Source of the DNA: JAKAAZ01 sp963817855
GTDB taxonomy: Bacteria > Acidobacteriota > Terriglobia > Terriglobales > Acidobacteriaceae
Direction: 5' to 3'
Assembly (NCBI GenBank): GCA_963817855.1
Contig: CAWFQA010000002.1
Location: 868,001-932,000, forward strand
DNA length: 64,000 nt
Shown here in pieces: positions 1 to 9,065 of this stretch. Position numbers and translations under genes: made by a program. The notes beneath the pieces are model-generated. The model saw nothing but the letters and a program-made list of their open reading frames with translations. It searched no databases and was not told where the DNA came from. Within the stretch, counting starts at the first letter, position 1. Each line of letters begins with the position of its first letter.

Positions 1-408
1 GCGGATGTAGTCTTGTTTTTCGGAGTCGATCAGGGCAAATTCAATATCGTTCAATTGGGGCAGAGTCTGCGCAGCGTCGCCGAGACGAAAATCGACAAAA
101 TCGCTGAGACCCAGCCCGGCAATCGTCTCTTTTGATTCGGCTTGGCGCGTGGGTTCAATCTCGAGTGAGATCAGCTTGCCCCGGGTTTGCTGCGCCGCGA
201 CAGCCAGCGCAATGGTGGAGATGCCGCTCGATCCGCCAATCTCGACGATCTTTGTAGCGCCGACACCGGAGACGAGAGCGGAGAGAAATTCAGCGCTCGC
301 CGGGGCAAGATTGCGATGACGTTCCGCAAACGGAATGTCGGCAGTATCCTGCTGCACCTTGCGAGCCCACAAGCGCTGAATCTCCGCGCGATGGCTTTCA
401 TTCAACAT
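1..408 (-). CDS. O-methyltransferase, class I SAM-dependent (3' end off window)
   Basis: Only the first 136 residues are present, because the frame runs open through base 1. The visible part has the Rossmann-type SAM-binding motif VEIGGSSGIS at residues 55-64, an acidic residue ending strand 2 (LEIEP, about 82-86), and FALIDSEKQDY near 124-134. This layout matches the small metal-dependent O-methyltransferases (YrrM/caffeoyl-CoA type). It would transfer a methyl group from S-adenosylmethionine to a hydroxyl acceptor in the cytoplasm; the substrate cannot be read from sequence. The ATG at 408 is the first start after an upstream in-frame block. The gene lies 24 bases after the CDGSH gene on the same strand, so the two are probably co-transcribed. 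Confidence 0.8.
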   Translation of the reverse strand, partial: MLNESHRAEIQRLWARKVQQDTADIPFAERHRNLAPASAEFLSALVSGVGATKIVEIGGSSGISTIALAVAAQQTRGKLISLEIEPTRQAESKETIAGLGLSDFVDFRLGDAAQTLPQLNDIEFALIDSEKQDYIR

Positions 409-432
409 TGTGATTTCAACATTCGGGGAGCG

Positions 433-660
433 CTACTTCTGTTCCGCTTTCACGGCTGCTTCCGCTGCCTGAAATCCGATCTTCGAGTGGTGGCCGTCAC
501 AGAATGGCTTGTTGACGGAAGCGCCGCAGCGACAGAGCGCGACTTTCTCTTTACCGGTCAGGTCGTAGCGATTTCCCTCAGCATCGGTCAGTTCCAGTTC
601 CGACAAATCCCCTGTCACCATATATGGGCCGTTCTTGAGTGCAACCGTCTTAATCGCCAT
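433..660 (-). CDS. CDGSH iron-sulfur domain protein
   Basis: A 75-residue protein with the CDGSH/mitoNEET-type 2Fe-2S signature: C43-x-C45, S48, P52, C54-D-G and H58, which supply the three-Cys-one-His cluster ligands. The residue before the ligand His, usually S, A or T, is His here (CDGHH). There is no signal peptide or membrane segment, so it is a small soluble cytoplasmic Fe-S protein. Bacterial members are linked to redox or Fe-S handling, but no specific reaction can be assigned. The start is well supported by GGAGG eight bases upstream of the ATG. It is separated from upstream gyrA by a long hairpin and probably forms its own unit with the following O-methyltransferase. Confidence 0.9.
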   Translation of the reverse strand: MAIKTVALKNGPYMVTGDLSELELTDAEGNRYDLTGKEKVALCRCGASVNKPFCDGHHSKIGFQAAEAAVKAEQK

Positions 661-725
661 CGATATTTCCTCCGTAATCTATTTTATGAATGGTTGTGAG
701 GAAGTTCCGGCCAACCAGAGAGGTA

Positions 726-776
726 GAACCATTCTGGTCTGTACTCAGTAGATGCCTGTACAGGCCAGAATGGTTC
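726..776 (-). terminator. Long hairpin downstream of gyrA, no U-tract
   Basis: Bases 726-737 (GAACCATTCTGG) pair exactly with 765-776. The stem continues through a G-U pair into CTGTAC/GTACAG (739-744 with 758-763), giving about 19 pairs closed by a 13-base loop. It sits between the gyrA stop and the CDGSH gene, both on the minus strand, so it probably ends or stabilises the gyrA transcript. No run of U follows, so classic intrinsic termination is not assured. Confidence 0.6.
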
Positions 777-795
777 GATGCAATAGGCAAACTGG

Positions 796-3438
796 CTACT
801 GAAGAAGCGTCGGTTCTTCTCCGTTTTCTTTTTCTTCCGGCGGAATGACAACCGCAGCTGCCACCTTGTCCGGCTCTTCCAGGTTCAACAGGCGAACGCC
901 CTGAGTCGAACGACCCGCCGCGCGCACGGTTTTGGTGTCGATGCGGATGATCTTCCCGAACTGGCTGATCACCATCAACTCGCTCGCATCATCCACCAGG
1001 TTGATGGAACATACCTTGCCATTTTTCTTCATAGTCTTCAGGTTGATGACGCCTTTGCCGCCGCGGGACTGCAAGCGGTATTCGTCGACATCGGTTCGCT
1101 TGCCATAGCCGTTTTCCGTCACCGAAAGGATAAGGCAGGAACAGTCTGCACCGCCATCACTCTTCTTACGCTCCTTGGGAGTGACCGCAACCCCGACGAC
1201 ATAATCGTCCTTCGCGAGATCGATTCCACGAACACCGGCCGCCGGACGCCCCATGGAACGAACATCATTCTCGTCGAAGCGAATGGCCATGCCATCGTGT
1301 GTAGCCAGAAAGACAATCTGTTTACCGTCGGTGATCCTCGCCGCGACCAGTTCATCTTCCTTGTCGATGCCGATGGCAATGATTCCCTTGGACATCACAT
1401 TAGAGAAATCTTTCAGTGGAGTTTTCTTGACCTTTCCGTTGCGTGTCCCGAAGAAGATGAACTTGCCTTCTTCCTCCAAATTGCGCACCGGCAGAATGGC
1501 GCAGACATTTTCTCCGGGCTGCAGGCTCAACAGGCTGGCCATGGCTTTGCCCTTGCCTGCCGCACCGACATCGGGAATCTCGTACACCTTCAACCAGTAC
1601 ACGCGTCCGGTGTTAGTGAAGCACAGCAGATACGCATGGGTTGAATCGATGATCAACTGCTCGACGAAGTCCTCTTCCCGTGTGCGCATGCCGAATCGTC
1701 CCGTGCCCCCGCGACGCTGCTGGCGATAGGTGGAGATTGCCGTGCGTTTCAAATAGCCGGAATGCGAGACCGTGATAGCGACCTGCTCATCCGCAACCAG
1801 ATCCTCCATCTGCAACTCAGCCGTCTCGTCAAGAATCTGAGTCCGACGGGCATCACCATATTCCTTCTTGACCGCTTCCAGTTCCTTGACGATGACGGTG
1901 CGCAATTTTTTCTCGCTGCCCAGGATCGCCTCGTATTCCGCAATTCTGTCGCGCACTTCGCCGAGTTCCTTCAACAATTCGTCGATCGAAAGTTGCGTCA
2001 ACCGATACAGCTGCAGTTCCAGGACGGCATCGATCTGGCGATAGGTCATGCCGGCTTCTGCCGCCAGATTGGTCGTATCCTTGTCCAGCTTGATGACAAT
2101 TTCCTTGCCCAGCGAGAAGCGATGCAGATTCTCTCTGGCATCCGCACGCGAAGACGATCCGCGAATAATCTTGATGAAGGCATCCAGATTGTCCAGCGCA
2201 ATCTTGTAGCCTTCCAGAATGTGTTCGCGCTCGCGAGCCTTTCTCAGCAGGAAGGCGGTGCGGCGACGCACGACATCGACACGATGATCGAGGAAATGCC
2301 GAATCGCCTGCGGCAGACCCATCTCTCTCGGCTGGCCATTCACAACCGCCAGAAAAATCATCGAGAAGCTGTCCTGCATCTGCGTGTTCTTGTACAACTG
2401 GTTCAGAACAATCTGCGCTTCTGCCGAACGCTTCAGCTCAATGACGATTCGCATGCCATCGCGGTCGCTCTCATCGCGCACGTCGCTGATATCATCGATC
2501 ACCTTTTCATTCACCAGGCTGGCGATGCGCTCAATCAGCTTCGACTTGTTTACCTGGTACGGAATCTCCGTGACGATAATTGCCTGGCGCCCTTGCGTAA
2601 TGTTCTCAATAGCGACGCGCGCCCGCATCAGGAATCGGCCGCGCCCCGTCTTGTAGGCCTGATGAATCCCGCTGCGGCCGTAGATGAACCCGCCGGTGGG
2701 AAAATCCGGCCCCTGCACGTGCTGCATCACTTCCGCCAGCCCGGCGTGCGGATTGTTGATCATTTCGATGGCGGCGTTCACAATCTCCGTCAAATTGTGC
2801 GGAGGAATATTGGTCGCCATGCCAACGGCAATGCCGCTCGATCCGTTGACGATCAGCGTGGGAATGCGGGTGGGGAGCACCACCGGTTCCAATGTACTTT
2901 CGTCGTAATTCGGGGTGAAATCGACCGTCTCCTGATCGATGTCGGCCAGCATTTCTCCAGCAATACGCGTTAAACGGGCTTCCGTATACCGCATCGCCGC
3001 CGGCGGATCGCCGTCCACGGAGCCGAAATTCCCCTGCCCGTCGACCATGGTGTAGCGCATGGTGAACGGCTGCGCCAGTCGCACCATGGTGTCGTAAATT
3101 GAAGCATCTCCATGGGGATGGTAGAGTCCCATGGCCTGTCCGACTACCTTGGCGCACTTGGTGTATTTCTTGTTGTACTGCAGGCCCATCTCCTGCATCG
3201 TGTACAAAACACGCCGGTGGACAGGTTTCAGGCCATCGCGCACATCCGGCAAAGCGCGCCCAATAATCACCGACATCGAATAGTCGAGGTACGACCGACG
3301 CATCTCCTCTTCGATGTTGATAAAAATCATGTTCGCCGCGCCGGGGCCTTGGGGGCCACCCGGAGGGGTTCCATTACTGCCGGCACCGTCGCTGCCATTA
3401 TTGCCAAGAGGAAGTTGGGGGTTTTGCTCGTCTGCCAT
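796..3438 (-). CDS. gyrA: DNA gyrase subunit A
   Basis: An 880-residue type IIA topoisomerase subunit that cuts and rejoins DNA for negative supercoiling. The catalytic tyrosine is Y151 in AMRYTEARL. The GyrA box (QRRGGTG) that marks gyrase rather than topoisomerase IV is present before the C-terminal beta-pinwheel repeats. The first ~36 residues are a Gly/Pro/Asn-rich tail not seen in E. coli GyrA. At the position equivalent to E. coli Ser83 the protein has Ala (HPHGDASIYD), as in mycobacteria. No Shine-Dalgarno sequence is visible in front of the ATG. A long hairpin follows the stop codon, and gyrB is not in the window. Confidence 0.98.
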   Translation of the reverse strand: MADEQNPQLPLGNNGSDGAGSNGTPPGGPQGPGAANMIFINIEEEMRRSYLDYSMSVIIGRALPDVRDGLKPVHRRVLYTMQEMGLQYNKKYTKCAKVVGQAMGLYHPHGDASIYDTMVRLAQPFTMRYTMVDGQGNFGSVDGDPPAAMRYTEARLTRIAGEMLADIDQETVDFTPNYDESTLEPVVLPTRIPTLIVNGSSGIAVGMATNIPPHNLTEIVNAAIEMINNPHAGLAEVMQHVQGPDFPTGGFIYGRSGIHQAYKTGRGRFLMRARVAIENITQGRQAIIVTEIPYQVNKSKLIERIASLVNEKVIDDISDVRDESDRDGMRIVIELKRSAEAQIVLNQLYKNTQMQDSFSMIFLAVVNGQPREMGLPQAIRHFLDHRVDVVRRRTAFLLRKAREREHILEGYKIALDNLDAFIKIIRGSSSRADARENLHRFSLGKEIVIKLDKDTTNLAAEAGMTYRQIDAVLELQLYRLTQLSIDELLKELGEVRDRIAEYEAILGSEKKLRTVIVKELEAVKKEYGDARRTQILDETAELQMEDLVADEQVAITVSHSGYLKRTAISTYRQQRRGGTGRFGMRTREEDFVEQLIIDSTHAYLLCFTNTGRVYWLKVYEIPDVGAAGKGKAMASLLSLQPGENVCAILPVRNLEEEGKFIFFGTRNGKVKKTPLKDFSNVMSKGIIAIGIDKEDELVAARITDGKQIVFLATHDGMAIRFDENDVRSMGRPAAGVRGIDLAKDDYVVGVAVTPKERKKSDGGADCSCLILSVTENGYGKRTDVDEYRLQSRGGKGVINLKTMKKNGKVCSINLVDDASELMVISQFGKIIRIDTKTVRAAGRSTQGVRLLNLEEPDKVAAAVVIPPEEKENGEEPTLLQ

Positions 3439-3625
3439 TTTTTGTCGCGAACCGTTCTATTTGAGGGTGAGCCTAGAGCCTATCCGGCGACCATTTTCGA
3501 CTGCATTCTGCGTGCCGGATGGAACGAAAGGTCTCTCTCTAGGATACAGGGTTTTCAGGCGTTTGAGCAGGCCGGAAGAGGTGAAGTTAACGAAGCCTTA
3601 ACTACTGATTCGCCGAGACTTACCG

Positions 3626-4780
3626 CTAAGAAATAAGCAGCGGTAGGCTGGCCAGTGTGAGGATCACCTGGGTCACCGCCAACGCCCCCGCCAGCCACAG
3701 GAACATGCGTTTGTGACGAGACTCCAGCATGTCGGCGAACACCCCGCCGGTAAAGGTCAAAACGAACGGGAGGGCCCAAATCCAGGGTTCGCTGCGCACT
3801 CCCGTGGTTTCCAGCGAGAGCAGAACCAGCGCGACGATCAGCGGCGTCGTGTTCCCGAAATATCGCGAGCGGCGATGAAAAATGTACAGCGCGGCGGCGG
3901 AAAGCGCGGCAATTGTCATCCCGGCATTCGAAACATTCTCCATCATGTGCAGACTGCCCGCCCAGGAAAACCACATGCGCGCATCAGCGCTTTCAAACAC
4001 ATAACTGAGTCCGTCCAAATGGAAGGCATAGGAGGCGACCAGGATCAAAAATCCGCCCAAGACCGCAATCGCGAGCGCGGGAAGTACCAGAGGTTTTTTA
4101 TTTTCAGCGAGATACAGCATGAAACCAAAAGCCAGCAGCAAGCCCAAAAGTGCCGCCAACACATGCGCCGTGGCAGTCAGTCCTAGGGCCACAGTGAGCA
4201 AAACCATCCGCGGGCGCCACTTCCTGCGCGGTCCCTGCATCGCGTGCGCCAATCCGACTGCCGTGTAAAGAACCCCATACAGCCCCCAGGCCGCGAGAAT
4301 CTCGTTATTCGGGTGAACGCAAACACGAATTACCTCGGGCGAAAAACAATAGAGGGTGAGCGCAAAAAAACCGCCTGCATTCCCGTAGAGCCGCCGCGAA
4401 ACCCACCAAATTCCGCCGCCCAGCCAGACGCCAAAAAAAATAAAGGGCAGTCGCAGCAAAAGAAGAACATTGCCGGCAAGATGCCGCATCTCCCACGGCG
4501 AAACGCTGCTGGATTGGCCAAGAAGAATGCGCTCGACCGTCAGCGAAAATCCGGCAACGCGATAGGCAAATGTTCCATCGCTGATGTTGCCGCAGGAGGT
4601 CAGATATCCGGCCAGAGGAGAAGGCCGCTCCCAGAGCTCGCGCCCGCAGCGCGCATACGCATAATCCTGGCGGGTCAGCGTCTGTCGATGTACCACCCAC
4701 AAACATTGCAAGGCAAACACACACAACAAGACAGCAGCCAATATCTGCGGTTTGTGGATTTCAAATCTAGGCGTGCGCAT
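3626..4780 (-). CDS. Polytopic membrane protein, GT-C/GT39-like
   Basis: About 384 residues with roughly nine or ten hydrophobic segments. The first begins soon after the ATG at 4780 (MRTPRFEIHKPQ). That start is preferred over the longer frame from 4855, whose extra 25 residues look like untranslated upstream sequence. The pattern of a first helix, a polar periplasmic loop and then LLLLRLPFIFFG followed by many helices recalls lipid-linked-sugar GT-C glycosyltransferases (PMT/ArnT family), but no clear catalytic acidic pair was found and the protein is short for the family. It diverges from the FAD oxidoreductase gene over a shared upstream region. A fragment of its 5' end is duplicated at about 8059-8100. 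Confidence 0.55.
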   Translation of the reverse strand: MRTPRFEIHKPQILAAVLLCVFALQCLWVVHRQTLTRQDYAYARCGRELWERPSPLAGYLTSCGNISDGTFAYRVAGFSLTVERILLGQSSSVSPWEMRHLAGNVLLLLRLPFIFFGVWLGGGIWWVSRRLYGNAGGFFALTLYCFSPEVIRVCVHPNNEILAAWGLYGVLYTAVGLAHAMQGPRRKWRPRMVLLTVALGLTATAHVLAALLGLLLAFGFMLYLAENKKPLVLPALAIAVLGGFLILVASYAFHLDGLSYVFESADARMWFSWAGSLHMMENVSNAGMTIAALSAAALYIFHRRSRYFGNTTPLIVALVLLSLETTGVRSEPWIWALPFVLTFTGGVFADMLESRHKRMFLWLAGALAVTQVILTLASLPLLIS

Positions 4781-4959
4781 GCGGCTGTTGCTGAGTTTAC
4801 TAGAGAGCGATGGAAAATCAGGGTTGGCCACCCCCTGTCCCCGTTTTCCCGGCATCTAAAGCACACGGTGGTATCTTTGCACCTGTCTATCCACCAACTG
4901 CTAGACTAGCTCTCTCCCTTAAAAAATCAGCGAACACGATGGCTGACGAGGATTGTTTG

Positions 4960-6303
4960 ATGTCAAAGGTCGTCGTCATTGGTGCGGGTGTCATGGGACT
5001 GGCAGCCGCATACCAGGCCCTGCTGGATGGATGTGACGTAGACATTCTCGAAGCCTCCGCGGAGCCGGGCGGAATGGCCGCACATTTCGACTTCGGCGGT
5101 ATCTCGATTGAACGTTTCTACCACTTCGTATGCAAAACGGATCATCCAACATTTGAGTTGATGGCCGAGCTGGGTATCGCCGACAAGATGCGTTGGGTGT
5201 CCACCACCATGGGCCTCTTCAGCCGTGGGGAGTTACATCCCTGGGGCGATCCGATTTCTTTGTTGAAGCTTCCCGGAGTCAGTCTGATCAGCAAGCTGCG
5301 ATATGGGTTTTTTGTTTTCGCCTGCACCCATCGCGATCGTTGGCCTGCATTGGAAAATCGGTCGGCAAGAGAATGGATTACACGCTACTGCGGAAGTGAT
5401 ATTTACGATCGATTGTGGCATCCCCTGCTGGATTTCAAGTATTACGAATATGCCAACAACATCTCAGCCGCGTGGATATGGACTCGAATCCGCAGAATTG
5501 GCAAGTCGCGAAAAAATATCATGCAGGAGGAGCTCGGCTACATCGACGGAGGCTCCAAAACTCTCGTAGACGCTCTGCTGCAAGCGATACAGCTGCGCGG
5601 CGGGAGATTGCACTTGAACACGCCGGTGCGGCAGGTGACGACTGAAAAAGACTGCGTGACGGGTGTCGACACGCTCTCAGATCACGTTTCCGCAAACGCA
5701 GTCATTTCTACCGTCCCCACACCTCTCATCTCCCGCATGGTTCCCGACTTGCCTTCGGAGTGGAAGGCACGCTACCAAGCGATCCATAATATCGGCGTGA
5801 TTTGTGTCATTCTGAAACTGCGGCGTTCGGTCAGCCCACACTTCTGGGTGAACATTTCAGAAAATGGCATTGAAATACCCGGTATTATCGAATTCTCCAA
5901 TTTGAGAAGCGTTGGTGATAACACGATCGTGTACGTTCCGTATTACATGCCAATCACGAACCCAAAATTCTCCTGGCCCGACGAAAAATTGCTCGATGAC
6001 GCCTTCTGCTGTCTACAGCGGATCAACCCAGCGCTCCTGCGCGAAGATATCGTCGACGTAAAGATAGCTCGCTTGAAACATGGACAGCCGGTTTGCGAAC
6101 CCGGGTTCGCGGCAAAGATTCCGCCGGTTCAAACTCCCATTCGCGGGCTGCAAATCGCCGACACGTGCTTCTACTATCCCGAGGACCGCGGCATCGCCGA
6201 GAGCGTGCGCCTGGGTCGTGCCATGGCGCGCGCCATCCCCAGAGGTTCAGCCGTGAACACGACCTACGGCCGGACCACTTCTGAACCATCGGGTTCTGCT
6301 TGA
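4960..6303 (+). CDS. FAD-dependent oxidoreductase, amine oxidase/COG1232-like
   Basis: A 447-residue flavoprotein. The N-terminal dinucleotide-binding fold is clear: VVVIGAGVMGLAAA, then an acidic residue at the end of strand 2 (DILEAS) and PGGMA. The C-terminal FAD motif GLQIADTCFYYPEDRGI is also present. It resembles protoporphyrinogen-oxidase and UDP-galactopyranose-mutase-like proteins that recur in glycan gene clusters; the substrate is unknown. The ATG at 4960 is chosen because GAGGA lies seven bases upstream and because the corresponding ATG, but not the one at 4939, survives in the decayed copy at 8275. The stop codon and the next ATG are one base apart, so the following membrane protein is likely translationally coupled. 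Confidence 0.8.
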   Translation: MSKVVVIGAGVMGLAAAYQALLDGCDVDILEASAEPGGMAAHFDFGGISIERFYHFVCKTDHPTFELMAELGIADKMRWVSTTMGLFSRGELHPWGDPISLLKLPGVSLISKLRYGFFVFACTHRDRWPALENRSAREWITRYCGSDIYDRLWHPLLDFKYYEYANNISAAWIWTRIRRIGKSRKNIMQEELGYIDGGSKTLVDALLQAIQLRGGRLHLNTPVRQVTTEKDCVTGVDTLSDHVSANAVISTVPTPLISRMVPDLPSEWKARYQAIHNIGVICVILKLRRSVSPHFWVNISENGIEIPGIIEFSNLRSVGDNTIVYVPYYMPITNPKFSWPDEKLLDDAFCCLQRINPALLREDIVDVKIARLKHGQPVCEPGFAAKIPPVQTPIRGLQIADTCFYYPEDRGIAESVRLGRAMARAIPRGSAVNTTYGRTTSEPSGSA

Positions 6304-6304
6304 A

Positions 6305-8053
6305 ATGCCTCAACCCGCCCACTCAACTCGGAATGGGCTGTTCTGTGCGTTGGCAATGGCGGCCGCCATCCTGGTTGCAAACCCGTCCGCCGACATGCCA
6401 TTCATGGACGATTTTTCGTACATAAAAAGCGCGCTAGACTTTGCGCGAACAGGGCACATCGTCTATAACGGCTGGGCTACGGCAATGCTAGGATGGCAGA
6501 TTCCGTGGGGCGCCATGTTTATCAAGCTTTTCGGCTTCTCCTTTACAGGCATGCGCTTGTCGATGTTGCCGTTGGCGATGCTGACCGTGTACTTGTTCCA
6601 TCAGATCCTGCGCCGGTTTGGAGTCAATGCGCAAAACTCCGTGTTGGGCGCGTTGACCTTGGGAATTTCCCCGCTCTTCCTGCCAATGGCGACCAGTTTC
6701 ATGACAGATGTGCCGGGCTTGCTTGTCATCCTGGTGTGCATCTGCATGTGCCAGCGTGCCGTGGCAGCCACTAGCGATCGCAGCGCCCTGCTGTGGCTAT
6801 GCGCGGCAACCGCCGTCAACGTTGCCGGGGGAACGGTGCGACAGATCGCGTGGCTTGGTTCTCTGGTGATGGTGCCGTGTACTGCATGGCTGCTTCGCCA
6901 GCGGCGCGGAATGAATGTAGCGGCAGCGCTGCTGTTTCTGTTCGCCCTTGTCGGAGTGGAAGCCTGCATGCACTGGTTTCTGCGCCAACCCTATTCCGTG
7001 CCGCAGCCGATTCTGCCACCGTCGATGAATGCCCATATTTTTTTTCACATGGACGCGCAACTTGTGAAAACCCTCCTCTGCCTTCTTCTAGCAGTTCTCC
7101 CAATCTCTATTGCATGGATCCCCTCTGTGCGTCAATTTTCGCTTGGCGCAAAACTGCGAGTGTTCTCCGTTCTCGCAGTCTTAGTCGTTCTGATGTTCCT
7201 TCTTGAGCGGCGCGACGTCATGCGAGGCTGGATGGTGCCTTGGCTCACATCTGTATACGCAATGGAATGGAATCTATTACCCGACATCTACGGGAACGCC
7301 ACCAACACCACTGTCTTTTGGTGGCGGGGAATAATTTCCATTCTCGTGCTCGTGCCCGCGATTATATTTTTGGATGAGTGGGCGAGCCGGAAGCGAGGAA
7401 TTCCGCCCCTCTCGAAGAGTCAAGCAAATCCATGGAGGTCTGTCGCTTGGATTCTGGGCCCCTATTCCATTTGCTATTTCGCCTTGCTGGCAACTTGCGG
7501 CGCCGTCTACCTCATCTGGGACAGATACGTTTTGGGGCTGATTCCATGTGCAGTTATCATTCTCCTTTTGCGATACCAACAGCAGTTCGGCGCTAAGCTG
7601 TCTCGCATCAGCGTTATTGTCGCGACTCTAGTTGGACTTTCTTCGATCGCTGCTACTCACGATTTTTTTGTAGAATCCCGTGCTCTTGTTCATTCGATTC
7701 GAGCGGTTAGAAACTCTGGCGTGGCATCGAATTCAATTATGGCAAGCTCAACAACGTTAGGGTGGGCACGCGATGGTTGGATCCAGGTACAAGGTGGCGG
7801 ACACATCAACGATGCAAGAATAAAACTTCCGGCTGGCGCATATCACCCAACAGCGATCAACTCGAAGTACCCCCCGCTGTACACGAACTGGTTCGGCAAC
7901 TTGACGCCGGCAATCTCGCCTCAGTACTTTGTCGTTTCTGATCCGTTGCCGGGTCTCGATTCGACCGAATTTCCTGCGGTTCACTACACGGCGTTGCTGC
8001 CGCCGTTTCATCGGACAATTTATGTCCGGAAGCTAAAGCCGGGCGTGAATTGA
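6305..8053 (+). CDS. GT-C-like membrane glycosyltransferase, copy A
   Basis: A 582-residue polytopic membrane protein with about 10-12 helices. After the first helix a loop carries an acidic pair (PFMDDFSY). Further on SFMTDVPGLLV matches the M-T-D-x-P signature of GT39/PMT-type enzymes that take sugars from polyprenyl-phosphate donors in the inner membrane. The donor and acceptor are not identifiable. It starts one base after the oxidoreductase stop, which argues for a shared operon and pathway. It is paralogous to the product of 9066-10904, with roughly 60 per cent identity by eye in the N-terminal half. The acidic pair here is DD, whereas the paralogue has DE. Confidence 0.7.
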   Translation: MPQPAHSTRNGLFCALAMAAAILVANPSADMPFMDDFSYIKSALDFARTGHIVYNGWATAMLGWQIPWGAMFIKLFGFSFTGMRLSMLPLAMLTVYLFHQILRRFGVNAQNSVLGALTLGISPLFLPMATSFMTDVPGLLVILVCICMCQRAVAATSDRSALLWLCAATAVNVAGGTVRQIAWLGSLVMVPCTAWLLRQRRGMNVAAALLFLFALVGVEACMHWFLRQPYSVPQPILPPSMNAHIFFHMDAQLVKTLLCLLLAVLPISIAWIPSVRQFSLGAKLRVFSVLAVLVVLMFLLERRDVMRGWMVPWLTSVYAMEWNLLPDIYGNATNTTVFWWRGIISILVLVPAIIFLDEWASRKRGIPPLSKSQANPWRSVAWILGPYSICYFALLATCGAVYLIWDRYVLGLIPCAVIILLLRYQQQFGAKLSRISVIVATLVGLSSIAATHDFFVESRALVHSIRAVRNSGVASNSIMASSTTLGWARDGWIQVQGGGHINDARIKLPAGAYHPTAINSKYPPLYTNWFGNLTPAISPQYFVVSDPLPGLDSTEFPAVHYTALLPPFHRTIYVRKLKPGVN

Positions 8054-8274
8054 GTCATTATCTGCGGTTTGTGGATTTCAGATCTAGGCATTCGCATGCG
8101 GTTGTTGCTGAGTTCCTGGAGAACCATGGAAAACTCGTCTCGCGCATCCACCCGTTCAACGCTTTCCCCGCATCTAAAGCGAACGAAGACGCCACGCGCG
8201 CGGCTGCAGGCTGCTAGATTAATTTTCTGTACTCCAAAAGATCAGCCAATACGATCGCTGACAAGGAATTGTTC

Positions 8275-9051
8275 GATGTCGACGGTCGCAGCCAGGGGTC
8301 TCGATGTTGGTATCTCGGTTGAACGTTTCCACAAGTTCGCATGCAAAACTCCAGCATTCGACTTGATCGCGGAGCTGGATATCGCCGACAAGATGCGTTG
8401 GGTGCCCGCCGCCATGGTCTATTTCAGCCAGGGAAAGCTGCATCACCGGGGCGATCCGATTTCTTTGTTGAAGTTTCCCGGACTCAACCTGATCAGCAAG
8501 CTGGGTTGTGGATTTTTTGTTTTCGCCTACATTCCCGGAATGGTAGCTGACTTGCCCCTGAACTGAAAGCTCGTCGCCAGCCAATTCATAGTAATGGCGC
8601 GATCTGTGTCATTCTAAAATTGAAACGGTTCGTAAAACCCTTATTCCGGTCGACATTTTGGAAGACGGCATCGAACTTCCCGGTGTCATTGAATTTTCGA
8701 ATCTAAGAAGCATTGGCGACGAGATTATCGTGTACATGTTACATGCCTGTCACAAGCGCGAAGGTTTCCTGGCCCGACGATAGGCTTTGCGACGATGCCG
8801 TTACTTGTTTGCGACGCATCAATCCAACCCTCCGAAAGGAAGACATCACTGACGTAAAAATTGCACGCCTTCGACACGGACAACCGGTTTGCGAACCTGG
8901 CTTCGCTGCAAAGATTCCGCCGATTCAAACCCCGATTCGCGGCTTGCAGATTGCGGATACGTGCTACTACTACCCCGAAGACCGCGGCATCGTAGTGAGT
9001 GTGCGATTGGGCCGCAATGTGGCCAGAGCGATGAAGGGCTTGGATAGATAA
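8275..9051 (+). pseudogene. Decayed copy of the FAD oxidoreductase
   Basis: This is a remnant of a duplicate of the gene at 4960-6303. Relative to the intact copy it has lost the dinucleotide-binding strand: the ATG is followed almost directly by GISVERFHKFACKT. A large central deletion then joins FVFAYI to MVADLP and reaches a stop near 8566. After frame changes, the C-terminal third is readable in another frame (about 8740-9051), still ending in GLQIADTCYYYPEDRGI. With no FAD-binding N-terminus it cannot be a working enzyme. A piece of the reading frame survives as an open frame at 8713-9051, but no functional product is expected. Confidence 0.85.
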
Positions 9052-9065
9052 GCACCCCTGCATTC

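Larger units (their letters stand above)
4742..8058. repeat. Tandem duplication, first unit
   Basis: This segment and 8059-10904 are two diverged copies of one block. The block holds the 5' end of the divergent membrane-protein gene, the shared upstream region, the FAD oxidoreductase and the GT-C-like protein. The left edges align closely: a shared start TATCTGCGGTTTGTGGATTT is found at 4742 and 8059. This copy keeps both genes intact. Confidence 0.8.

Noticed and set aside
1762..2973. Long plus-strand frame of 403 codons opposite gyrA
   Set aside because: It is a shadow of the strongly supported gyrA frame, with no ribosome site and no family resemblance.
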